A stretch of 34,297 nucleotides of DNA, from positions 338,481-372,777 of the forward strand of contig BFEA01000355.1 in NCBI GenBank assembly GCA_003427395.1, written 5' to 3'. Of this stretch, positions 20,271 through 29,938 are shown piece after piece. The position numbers were made by a program, and so were the translations under genes. The notes beneath the pieces are model-generated. The model worked only from the letters and a program-made list of their open reading frames with translations. It was not told the DNA's origin and made no database searches. Each line of letters opens with the position of its first letter. Positions within the stretch are counted from its first letter, which is position 1. Source of the stretch: Chara braunii (Eukaryota > Streptophyta > Charophyceae > Charales > Characeae).

Positions 20271-20575
20271 AGTAGGTGTCGGGGCAGACTATTGCTGTAG
20301 ACGCAGGGATCGAATCTGCCCCGCCCCCGAGTTAGCTCCTTTTTACAAGGAGCTTTACTTTTGTCTTCACCCGCGGATAAACGGCCGGGGCTTGAACCCG
20401 CGACCTCCATAGTATAGATAGTTAGAGTTAGTAGGTAGTTGGATCCGACTGTAGCAGGGATTCGACACTTGGCACAAGTAGGTAGTTGGTTAATAGATTT
20501 ATTTATTTATCTATTTATTTTTCGTAATCAGTTAGATTCATTTTTATTTATTCATTTTATTTTTTTTACTACCTT
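20258..20575 (+). repeat. tRNA-like (SINE-like) segment with TTTA-rich end
   Basis: 'tagctcagtagg' at 20265-20276 fits the Pol III A-box consensus perfectly. 'ggatcgaatct' at 20307-20317 resembles a B box at nearly the normal tRNA spacing. The element also forms nested stems: AGGAGCTAGCTC (20259-20270) with GAGTTAGCTCCT (20329-20340), and CGGGGCAGA with TCTGCCCCG. On the minus strand GGGTTCAAGCCCC (20387-20399) is a second tRNA-type T-arm. It ends in TTTA/ATTT-rich sequence (20498-20575). No complete tRNA cloverleaf can be drawn. A tRNA-derived SINE is the best guess. Confidence 0.5.
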
Positions 20576-20887
20576 GTCTCCCCACCGACTCCGTAGTTAC
20601 TTTTCACAGATTCACTTTGTGAATCTGCACTGGGAAGACGGGCAGATTCGTTCCTACAAAATTTGCTCGACTCTGGACACAGCAACGTGCGACTGTGGTC
20701 CGCACGGTCGGGCTGGGTGCTCGACGAGCAACACAGCGAGGGCGTAGCGACATGAGAACGAATGGCACAAAGAGGAGCAGGAGGAGGACTTCGTCGGAAA
20801 GAGGGAGAACGCGTAGCGCGGGCAATAGCGGAGACTGTGCGCGGGAAACAGAGGAGTTTGCGCGGGGGAACAGTGGAGATGACCGCG
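20576..20887. other. No gene; one perfect hairpin
   Basis: Contains the hairpin CAGATTCAC-ttt-GTGAATCTG at 20607-20627. The rest is GC-rich with short frames on both strands and no recognisable protein. Confidence 0.4.
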
Positions 20888-21020
20888 CAGAGAAGAGGTG
20901 GAATGCACGGGGAAGAAGAAGAAGAAGGAGGAGGAGGAGGAAGAAGTAGGAGAAGAAGAGGAGGAAGGGGAGGAGAAGGAGAAGGGGAGGAAGAAAAAGG
21001 AGAAGGAGAGGAGATAGCAA
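20888..21020. repeat. Purine-rich GAA/GGA tract
   Basis: Nearly pure A/G strand with irregular gaa and gga triplets (20916-21015). It gives spurious Arg/Glu-rich and Ser/Leu/Phe-rich frames on the two strands. Confidence 0.8.
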
Positions 21021-21166
21021 TTAGCTGACATGCGAAAAGACGACGACGAAGACCCCTACGACGTCAACGACGACGGCGGCGACGATGATGACAACGACAA
21101 CAACAAAGGACAGGGGAGAGAACGATAGGTAAGTTCCTACCCCACGACTGGACTTACTCCACCTTC

Positions 21167-21760
21167 TTTTATAATATGAACAAAATAGAATGAATCTATC
21201 GCTAAAATATGTAAATATACACTACTGCTACTGTGTGTGTGTGCATATGAGTGTGTGTGAATCAGGCGACCGGGCTGTCTCTACTTCACATCTAGATGTG
21301 TATAACTTTTATAATATGAACAAAATAGAATGAATCTATCGCTAAAATATGTAAATATACACTACTGCTACTGTGTGTGTGTGCATATGAGTGTGTGTGA
21401 ATCAGGCGACCGGGTACACACTACTTNCATCGGTACGGTGAGCAAAATCGAATGAATCTACCGTTGGAAATAGAAGTATACATCGACACTCTCATTCATG
21501 TGTGTATGTGTGTTTTATGTGTGTATTTGTGTGTGTGAGTGTGTAAATCGCGCAGCGGATCTGACGCTACTTTCATCGATCAACAGAGCAAACTCGAAAG
21601 AATCGACCGCTACAATATGAAACTATACACTACTGCACATATGTGTGTATGTGTATGTGTGAGTGTGTGTGTGTATGTGTGTGTAAGAGAGAGAGAGAGA
21701 GTCTCCTATTTTTTGTGCACGCAGTACATGTGTCACTTTGCAGTGTTGGTACTGGTAGAG
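21167..21760. repeat. Satellite-like tandem repeat, part 1
   Basis: Units of about 115-145 bp. Each has a conserved box close to 'gagcaaaatcgaatgaatc' plus 'taccgctaaaa', then 'tatacactact', then a GT-rich tail and a 'cg.gcgac.gg' end. The first two units (21167-21274 and 21307-21414) are essentially identical over about 108 bp; later ones (21423, 21568) are diverged. The GT tails give repetitive Cys/Val frames that are not genes. Confidence 0.8.
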
Positions 21761-22440
21761 TCCCTCGTGAGTGCCACGTGTGACGGGCAATAGAGTTTGC
21801 CCCAGCGTATGCCATTGGCACGCTGACAGCGGCAATGTACTGGCGTCTTCCTCCAAACACAGCCCATAGTCATTTTGGGTGCACCGTGCCGTGAACTAAG
21901 GTTGTGTCCATGCGTGGTATTCAGGGGAAGATGCTAGTGCAATGCATGGTGAGGTGAGAGAGAGAGAAAGTAGGTAGGACTCAGGAAAGGAGGCGTTCAG
22001 GGAGGAGAAGAAGAAGAAGAAGAAGAAGAAGAAGGAAGAGAAGAGGAAGGAGAAGAAGAAGAAGAAGAAGAAGAAGAAGAAGAAGAAGAAGAGAAGGGGG
22101 AGGAGGAGATGAGGGAAGAAGGTGGCTTACGAGGTTGTAGGTGGCGTCGTCACTACATCCGCTGCTTACTATATGCGAGGAATTGAGATAGTAGGATGGG
22201 CGATGCACCCCGCGATGGCGCCGTAAGGTTGGGCCCGTCATTGCCCATCTTGTTGAGATGCATGTTATGCCATCATCGCCCAACTTGTCAAAGATGCGCG
22301 CTTATGCCTGATGTACCCCGCATGCTATGGTTTCNGTATGCTGCATGTCGGGGCGGATTCTCTCACGGATCGAGGAGTATAGAGGCAGACGACGATGAGG
22401 TTGAAGAGAGAGAGATAACAGGTAAAGTCTCATACCTCAC
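21761..22440. repeat. Interruption of the satellite, with (GAA)n at 22003-22115
   Basis: Non-satellite sequence splitting the array. It includes a GAA/GGA triplet tract (about 22003-22115), an ambiguous base at 22335 and no recognisable gene. Confidence 0.6.
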
Positions 22441-23410
22441 GCCTAGTTGAATAGTACTTCTATCAACGAGATAAACAAAATCTAATGAATCTAGCGCTAG
22501 AACGTGGATTTATACACGAATATACGTATATGTGTGTGTCGGTGTGAGTGAGTGTGTGTGTGTGTGTGATCGCACGACTGATCTCATGCTACTTTTGCCG
22601 ATAGGACCAACGACATCGAGAAAATCTACTGCTAAAACAAAGATATATGCATCGCTACTTCTGTTTGTGTGTGTGCGTGTACTCCGATCGTGCGACGAAC
22701 CTCACTCTACGTTTATCAACAGGACAAGCAAAATCGAGTGAATCTACCGCTAGAATAAGGAACTATACATCACTACACGTGTGTTTTTGTGTGTGTACGT
22801 GTTTGTGTGTTTACGTGTGTGTGTGTGTGTATGTGTGTGTTGTGTGTATATATGTTGTACAGTGACACCCTAACAGCCCAAGTTCCACTCAGACAAGTGG
22901 ATCCAAAATTGATGCAACTTTATCTCCTTGCAGACAAGCAAGCACACTAACGATGAGTCGATCCAACAATGAAACTGTTTGACCTCTATAGCGAGCAGTA
23001 GCATGAACCGCGTGTGCATTTGTGTGTGTGTATGTGCCCGTGTTTGTNTGGGTGTGTGTGCGTGTATGAGAGAGAGAAAGAGAACAGGTAAGCCGATGAT
23101 CTCCCAANTGATCTCACTGTACTTCTAGCAATTGGNTGAGCGCNATCGAATGAATCTACCGCTAAATCGTGGATTTATACATTATTGTGTGTGTGATATC
23201 TATGCACATATATGGTATTGTCATGGCTTGTGGTGTGTGTGTGTATGCTTGTGTGTGTGATCGTGTGTGTATGTCCCAATCCTGTGATTCGCTCCACAGT
23301 TTTGTCACCAGTATGGCGAGCAAAGTCGAATGAATCTGCAGCTAAAACATGGAAGCATGTGCTACTACGTTTACGTTTGCATATGCACGTGCGTATACGT
23401 ACGTGAGTGT
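22441..23410. repeat. Satellite-like tandem repeat, part 2
   Basis: Further diverged units with the same box begin near 22455, 22592, 22712, 23119 and 23300. Examples are 'gaatctaccgctagaa' at 22740-22755 and 'gaatgaatctaccgctaaa' near 23149-23167. Each is followed by a GT/GTAT tract. Several single N (23048, 23107, 23136, 23144) suggest collapsed or mixed copies. Confidence 0.75.
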
Positions 23411-23481
23411 TTGTGTGTGCATGTGCGAGAAAGGGAGATAGAGAGAGAGCTAGTGAATGCACACACAGAAAGACAGAAGGG

Positions 23482-23483
<2 letters not shown>

Positions 23484-23552
<69 letters not shown>
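23484..23552. repeat. (GA)n microsatellite
   Basis: Uninterrupted GA dinucleotide run of about 69 bases. Confidence 0.97.
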
Positions 23553-23556
<4 letters not shown>

Positions 23557-23877
23557 GAGAATGGCACGATAAATACAGGGATGGTTGTATGCCATAATGG
23601 TTCATGACCCATTCAGATCGTGATTGAGATCCTTGGTATTGGGTGGAATGGTATCTATGGTTGAGGTGCTTGCTCCATCCGTATGCTCTTTGCGTGTGGG
23701 ATTACCAAACTATGCAACAATCAGTATCGTCGACAGGGATTCGTCTATGAGTCTTTGAGAATGAGAATCTGTGCTTCACAATCTTTGTGTGAGACAAGGA
23801 TGCAGCAAGAGAATCTATGTGCGATGATGGGCAACCAGTATACATGTTGTGTGTCTGTGTCTGTGCCTGCTCGACTA

Positions 23878-23881
<4 letters not shown>

Positions 23882-23939
<58 letters not shown>
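23882..23939. repeat. (GT)n microsatellite
   Basis: Uninterrupted GT run of about 58 bases inside otherwise unremarkable sequence (23553-24340) with no recognised gene. Confidence 0.97.
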
Positions 23940-23943
<4 letters not shown>

Positions 23944-24335
23944 CATATGTATGGGTGCATGTGGCATCTGTGTGTTGGGGAACGAGGTTCTGAGTGATGC
24001 GAGAGACATACCTGGTGCTTGCGGCGAACGGCATTGGCCGAGATCTGCTCGAACTTTGGGGAGTTGTTGACGTCACCAGTAGCATTGCAGATTAGGCTGA
24101 CTAAGATCTGTCATTCATAGTCTGGGCGCTGAGTGCCAAGTAGGATATCAACACTGGTTCTTCGTTACTGGTGATGACGAGACTATTACAGCATTGTCAA
24201 TTATGAGCGTTTGGTGTGCTCTTATTTGGCGAGTCCCGAGACGCAATTCTGCCCTGTGGATCGAGGTCACGATTATCTGGTCTCATGTGTATGATGTTGC
24301 TTGGTTTCTGAAGTTCGCTATTGCTCATTTTTCTG

Positions 24336-24340
<5 letters not shown>

Positions 24341-24382
<42 letters not shown>
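24341..24382. repeat. (ATT)n microsatellite 1
   Basis: About 14 ATT triplets. Flanks (23940-24340 and 24383-24725) show no gene. Confidence 0.95.
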
Positions 24383-24725
24383 TTGTTATTTTTACAGCCA
24401 TTATTATTGTGTTTAATCCTTGCCATAATGTGATAGGGGTGATCTGGGGGTCTTCAGGGAAGGAGGCTAGAGTGGGTTTATCAAGGTTTGATTGAGGGTG
24501 ACGAGATACGTACCAGGTTCATGAAGAGAAGTCAGTTGTGGTGTTGACAGTCATGTACATTGGTCTTCGAGAGTCCAAGTGATCCTGTTGCGTGAACCGA
24601 CTGTAGGTAGGATAATCGGGTAGAGTAGGTTGGGCGCAGGGCGCCAGACAGAGAGGAGCGACTGTGGATATTGTGTTGGTTTGGTCTACGGGCTTGAACA
24701 TTGGCTCATTACTTCACTGTGTTGC

Positions 24726-24843
24726 TCTATATGGATGGTTTCTTGATGCATTTGTACTATCTGCTTGGACACGACAACTTGGACATCTGTATGATTTCGC
24801 AACTTAGTTTTCTATATATGGTTCACACTCATATTCCTTGCAA

Positions 24844-24878
<35 letters not shown>

Positions 24879-24883
24879 TATTG

Positions 24884-24924
<41 letters not shown>

Positions 24925-24930
24925 TTATTT
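24726..24930 (+). repeat. Diverged ATT-tailed repeat copy
   Basis: 'cttgatgcattt…tgtatgatt…cttagttttctatatatgg' followed by an (ATT)n tail (24845-24930) is a diverged relative of the two tandem copies at 27524 and 27814, which also end in ATT triplets. This suggests a retroposed or microsatellite-tailed repeat family. Confidence 0.5.
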
Positions 24931-25395
24931 ATTACTATTATTATTATCATTACTATTATTAGTATAATGAACTCAGACTGGAAGCTACTCGTCAGACATC
25001 GTAGTACTAATAGGCTCGGATCTTCACAGTATCTCCGGTAACGTGAAAGTGAGATCTGATACAATATCTCGTTACCAACAGACAAAGAAAGTGGAGGGGG
25101 AACAGACATATGAAAAGGTGGAAGAAAAAAAAAAACAGCGACCACCAAAGAATAGCCGACATCACCCACTTCTTCTTCGGGCTTTCCCTCGCCTCCTCGA
25201 CAGCGATCTATATACTGTAACAGGTCTGACAAGTTCTGATTACATAGAAGTGCCGCGTGGCACTCTTATATCTTGAAGACCGTGAAGACAACAGCAGAAT
25301 GCGGTAACGACGTCAACCTCAGGTGAGTGCCAGATCTTTCTCATCCACAGATCCCGATCCCCTGCTAGTCGTAACCAGTCAGCAGATGCAGACAG
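24931..25395. other. No gene recognised
   Basis: Short frames only, with a short poly-A stretch near 25126-25135. Nothing recognisable. Confidence 0.4.
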
Positions 25396-26360
25396 TGTGG
25401 CATGNGCCACATCAGCGCTGCAAACAGCGTGTCAATGCCACATCAGCAGTGTAGACAGGTGGCATGTGCCACATCAGCGCTGCAGACAGCGTGGCAATGT
25501 CACATCAGCAATGTAGATAGGTGGCATAAGCCACCTCAGCATGTAGACAGCGTGGCATATGCCACGTCAGCAGTGTCGACACATGGCCCGCGCCGCATCA
25601 GCAAAGTCGACGGATCGCGGCGTCACAACAACAGTGTAGACCTGTGGCGGGCCACATCAGTGATATGGACGAGTGACCTCCGCCACCTCAGCAGGTAGAC
25701 AGTGTGGCCAATGCCACGTCAGCAGCAGACAGGCAGCACTGCCACAGCAGCAGAGACAAATAGCTTGCGCCGTATCAACATGTACACAGCATGGCCAATG
25801 CCACGTCAGCTGCATTAACAGGCGGCAGTGCCACAACAGCTGAAACGAGTGGCAATGCCACGTCGGCAGTAGAGACAGGTGGCATGAGCCACATCAGCAA
25901 TATAGGCAGGTGGATGTGCCACTCCAGCACTGCAGACAGCATGGTCGATGCCACACCAGCATTGCAGACAGATGGTGGCGCCAGATCAGCAGTGTAGACT
26001 GATGACCTGTGTCAGCATTATAGACAGGGTAGCCAATGCCACGTCAGCAGAGATAGGAGGCATCGCCACAGCAACTGGAAATTAGTGGCAATGCCACATC
26101 AGCCGTAGGGACAGGTGGCAGGAGCCACATCAGCAATAGAGATAGATGGCAGCGCCACATCAACATTATAGACAAGTGGCATGCGCCACAGTAGCAATGC
26201 AGACAGTTGGCCTGCACTACAGCAGCTATGCAGACAAGTAGCCTACACCACATCGGTATGTAGACAGCGTGGCCAATGCCACGTCAGCAAGGTCGACAGG
26301 TGGCATGCGCGGCATCAGCAATGAAGATCAGTGGGATGCACCGCATCAGCAATGTCTGGC
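25396..26360. repeat. 30-bp hairpin minisatellite
   Basis: About 32 diverged units close to 'tggcatgtgccacatcagca' then 'gtgtagacag'. Many units contain a short palindrome (TGGCA…TGCCA) and the word CCACATCAGC or CCACGTCAGC. Variants such as 'gtggccaatgccacgtcagc' recur at 25704, 25791 and 26270, indicating some higher-order structure. There are no identical repeats with unique spacers, so this is not CRISPR-like. The CCACGTCA words match the ACGT core bound by plant bZIP factors, but that is only a resemblance. Confidence 0.88.
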
Positions 26361-26629
26361 GCACATAATAGACATCGCCAGCATGCTGCCACAGTCCGGC
26401 GTCGTCCGCAGTACCAGCGCACAGCCAGCGTCAAGCCAGCGTTAAGGGAGCATAGCAAGACTGAATGTTGATCACCCGGAGGCCCAGCCTTATGCACTAG
26501 TTGTTGAGGCTGTCTGGTCTTAGGTACCCCTTCCACAGTTGTACAGATTGACTCACACCCGAGGGCCTGGACTGTGTACGGTTGCAGACTTTCGCCTGGT
26601 CCTGAAGTTGTTTGAGTACCTGCAATACA
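26361..26629. other. No gene recognised
   Basis: Unremarkable sequence between the minisatellite and the ACAG-rich tract. Confidence 0.4.
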
Positions 26630-26745
26630 AACATACATACATACAAATAGACGGACAGACAGCCGAACAGACACAGACATGTAGACATAAAGACAAACAG
26701 ACAGACAATAACAGACACACAGATACAAAGAAAGAAACAAAATTT
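26630..26745. repeat. ACAT/ACAG-rich microsatellite
   Basis: Imperfect 'acat' and 'acag' tetranucleotide repeats, producing spurious frames on both strands. Confidence 0.8.
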
Positions 26746-26785
26746 ACCTGGTCTTCACCGACTGTCGACACTAGGAGCGACACAC

Positions 26786-26788
<3 letters not shown>

Positions 26789-26829
<41 letters not shown>
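26789..26829. repeat. (ATT)n microsatellite 3
   Basis: About 13 ATT triplets. Confidence 0.95.
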
Positions 26830-26830
<1 letters not shown>

Positions 26831-27523
26831 TGTAGGGAATGTGCCCTCTCGGGACCCTTATCAGACGCGCACATGTTATGAGCAGCGATCTTCAGCAAGC
26901 TTGTTGCCTGCCCTAAGTGAAGGCGGGCCTGAGTATCCACGAGAGGGGTTTGTCGCAGCGTCTTCTAACGTGAGTCTCGGACAGTTATTGCACGCCTGAT
27001 TGGTTACAAAGCAATGTGAGCCTTTGCTGGCTCTCCCAGAAGCAACAGCTACGCTGCACAGTTAAGCTCAGAGCCCCGGTTGGTTGCGCCCTGGGCACAC
27101 ACACACTCATTGTGAGACCGATACATCACTAAGTAACCGCGGGCGACTGAGAATGTGGCATTGTCGACACATCCGCCCCGCAGACCAATGCAAACGCAAC
27201 AAACTATCAAGGCCCGAATAACTTTGGGTGCACCCAACTGTACTGGGCCCAGGCCCTGAACTGGTGAAACGAGCCTGGGCGCAAACACTGGGGGCCCGAT
27301 CGGAAGTTAATGACAATTTCAATGGCCAGGCCCAAACAGTCTAGCAGCAGCAACACCACCTCCCATATAGGGAGGGAGCCAGCTAGTCCAAGGCGTTATG
27401 GCAAAGGCAAACAAAGTGAACACGCTGCTGCAACGGTGCGCAAGTATTTGCACGTGTGGAAGCTGGCTTGGGGCGCGCTCGTAGGTGTTGAGTGGTGTGA
27501 GGCACAATCGTACAGTGGGGCGC
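26830..27523. other. No gene; palindrome cluster at 27224-27280
   Basis: Contains the 14-bp perfect palindrome TTGGGTGCACCCAA (27224-27237), CTGGGCCCAG (27243-27252), and GCCCAGGC (27247-27254) opposite GCCTGGGC (27273-27280). No coding sequence recognised. Confidence 0.45.
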
Positions 27524-28090
27524 AATAGTAAAACGGGGCAGTAGTACAGCAGGGCGCTTGCAGCCATGGACAGACTGCAACCCGCTAAGCAGAAAAGAGC
27601 AGCATTGAATATTGCGAGGATATGACCTCAAAGAGTCTGAACGTTGGCTAAGGAAGTCATTATATCGCTCTCATTTGGATGAAATCTTGATGTATTTCAA
27701 CTGAATAATTGTTACATGACTAACAGAACTTCCATATGATTATTGTAAATTAGTTTTCTATGTATAGAATTATTATGATTAGTATTATTATTATTACTAT
27801 TATCATTATTGTTAATAGTAAAACGGGGGCAGTAGTACAACAGGGCGCTTGCAGCCATGGACGGACTGCAACCCGCTAAGCAGAAAAGAGAAACATCGAA
27901 TATTGCAAGGATATGACCTCAAAGAGTCTGAACGTTGGCTCAGGAAGTCATTATATCGCTCTCATTTGGATGAAATCTTGGTGTATTTCAACTGACTAAT
28001 TGTTACATGACTAACAGAACTTCCATATGATTATTGTAACTTAGTTTTCTATGTATAGTATTATTATTATTACTATTATCATTATTATTA
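27524..28090. repeat. 290-bp tandem duplication
   Basis: 27524-27813 and 27814-28090 are tandem copies with few differences. They begin 'aatagtaaaacgggg', include 'gcgcttgcagccatggac' and 'atatgacctcaaagagtctg', and end in 'tagttttctatgtata' plus ATT-rich sequence. There is no open frame across them. Confidence 0.92.
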
Positions 28091-28140
28091 TTACTATTAT
28101 TATTATTATTATTATTTTTATTTTTATTATTATTATTTAT
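28055..28140. repeat. ATT-rich microsatellite 4
   Basis: Interrupted ATT triplets at the end of the second 290-bp copy. Confidence 0.85.
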
Positions 28141-28429
28141 TGTTGTTTTATTACCTACACCGTTTGTTTTGATCTCATTGCCAGAGCAATCAGACATGTG
28201 CATGTGAACCCCGTTCCTAGCTAGAGCCGTGATTACCTTCGTGCACGCTGGCCTAAAGCAAGTGTGAGTGCAGATTGATTGATGTATGGATGTAGGACGG
28301 GTGACAAGACAAGGCTCCAGGGTGAGGAACATCCTATTACCCGTCTCTACGTGTGTACATATATTAGATAGTCAAGTTGACAGGCTAGAAGTGCGGTACT
28401 CCAGTGCGGGTCATCCCATGGTCTATCCA

Positions 28430-28600
28430 AGTCTAAACCAGCTAGACTAAAACAAGTGGTAGGCTCATGTCTAAGTTATCCTACTGCTTGAGTAAGTATG
28501 AGATGAAGGCTTCTCTCGGAGTTTTCTTACTTCATACTTACTTTTGATCGGACTATCTTATAGTCCACCGATAAAATTGAAGTTCACATCCCTGAACTTC
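28430..28600. repeat. Train of five consecutive hairpins (copy C)
   Basis: End-to-end inverted repeats: AGTCTA/TAGACT (28430-28448), CAAGTGGTAGG/CCTACTGCTTG with two G-T pairs (28453-28490), AGTAAGTATGA/TCATACTTACT (28491-28542), ATCGGACTA/TAGTCCaCCGAT (28547-28572) and GAAGTTCA/TGAACTTC (28579-28600). The stems are unrelated to one another. The density suggests a structured RNA segment. Confidence 0.75.
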
Positions 28601-29582
28601 GTGTAGAGCGATAGGAAGGGAGGTATTGAGACCGTGTTGGCATGTGTGATTGCAGGTTATCCTGATGAAGAAGACTCATTATGAGTCTATACAAGATTAC
28701 ATGTTGTTGCCTTATGGGAACAGGTTGATTATGCAACTCAACCCTCACTCACTCTCTACATCCACACTTTGCATCAACCTTTGCACTAAATGGCATATCT
28801 ATTTCGGGTCATTTGTTTAAAGAGTTTGTGTTTGGTCAAAAGAGGTCCTTGAATGACTAAGTCGAAAGGAGAATGTCTGGTTAAAAGGGTTGGAAGCGTA
28901 AGTGTGATGTGTGTGAAAGTGAATGAATGGTTGACTCCGCTAGGATTGTGTAATGTCATTGACTCTTGTCTGCAGGTCAGTAATACGACCAGCCACCAAC
29001 TATTCACGGCAACACACTGAGAAACTTATGCTATCCTGGACCTTGATCCAGACATCTTGTCAGTGCGCGATTTCTACACTTGGTTTGAGTACCCGACCTT
29101 GTGTTTTTTTTCCCTGATTGTTAGGAAGATTAAGAATATAGCTAAGGCTACGAGCCTTATTCATTTCATGTTCATTTCATCTACATTGTTTGAAATGTCC
29201 ATGACCTATGTTTTCTTTGATAAAATCAGACCATTCTTGTGAATGTGTTGTGTGTATGTGACATCTCCTCGCCTAATTACTCAGCCTTATCTCACTTCAC
29301 ATGTATGTATACTATGGTTAAAGGAATTTTAGAGAGAGATCTATCGAATGGGCCTGATCACTAGGTAGTATGAGTATGTGTCTTATGCGCAACCCCGGAT
29401 GATTCAAGAGCTGAGGGGATCATGCTTTAGAAAAGAGTTAGGTTATGAGTCATACCTATAGAAACTATTTATAGGCAAAGCATAGTATGTGCGAACGTTT
29501 GTCAGTCGAGTCGACCTGATTTGTAAGTCGGTCCGAGAGATCATCGCCCCGATGCCCGACGTGTATACGGGTCAGTCTTAGG

Positions 29583-29739
29583 CGCTCAACCGCGCGTATG
29601 CCTATGCTACGGTGATCGAGAAAACGCCCTCGGTTGGCCTACCTCTGCTATTACATGTAAAAGCCTTCGCACATGGGTCAGTAGCTCAACAGGGATATGC
29701 CCACCTAAGAGATGGTGACAGCTCCCGCGGGTGGAGGTA
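29583..29739 (+). other. Block conserved with copy A, ends in a donor-like GT
   Basis: Plus-strand match to 3370-3527 (minus). It ends GTGGAG|GTATG, within an imperfect hairpin (cccgcg…cgcggg, 29724-29755). Confidence 0.6.
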
Positions 29740-29918
29740 TGTTGTACCTCGCGGGATCCCTAACCGGTCGTAGGGAGTCGTGAGAGGTGTAGCACGCGCG
29801 CACGGTCGGAGTTGGTCTTTTCGCTAAAACTCTTATAAAACTCCTGTGTGACACGAGCGTAAGGTTCAACACCAAAAACTATTTTACGTTTGGTTGTGGG
29901 ACCGCCGCGCGCGACAGG

Positions 29919-29938
29919 TGGCGCCGTTGCCGGGGATC
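29919..29938 (+). other. Primer-binding site, tRNA-Asp (copy C)
   Basis: TGGCGCCGTTGCCGGGGATC is a perfect complement to the 3' end of plant tRNA-Asp(GUC) including CCA, as recalled from plant tRNA sequences. It sits two bases after a CA-ending LTR-like terminus. Confidence 0.9.

Larger units (their letters stand above)
28360..29916 (+). mobile_element. LTR-like region of copy C
   Basis: Ends at '…gcgaca' (29916), two bases before a perfect tRNA-Asp primer-binding site. The stretch 29583-29739 matches copy A (3370-3527, minus). 'gttgactccg…ttgactctt…gcaggt' (28930-28980) matches A near 5107-5170. The 5' boundary is unclear; (ATT)n lies upstream at 28140. The region begins with a train of hairpins and has no gene. 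Confidence 0.6.

Noticed and set aside
20258-20340. Intact tRNA gene
   Set aside because: A and B boxes are present, but no D-arm closure, anticodon arm or proper T-stem can be formed.
20604-21031. Leu/Ser/Phe-rich frames of about 130 codons on the minus strand
   Set aside because: Produced by the GAA/GGA purine tract; both strands stay open by composition and there is no domain.
23849-24085. Cys/Val- and His/Thr-rich open frames
   Set aside because: They are translations of the (GT)n tract on both strands.
24194-25232. Ile/Tyr- and Leu-rich open frames
   Set aside because: They are translations of (ATT)n microsatellites.
25396-26360. CRISPR array
   Set aside because: Units are diverged throughout, with no identical repeats and unique spacers, and the window is eukaryotic.
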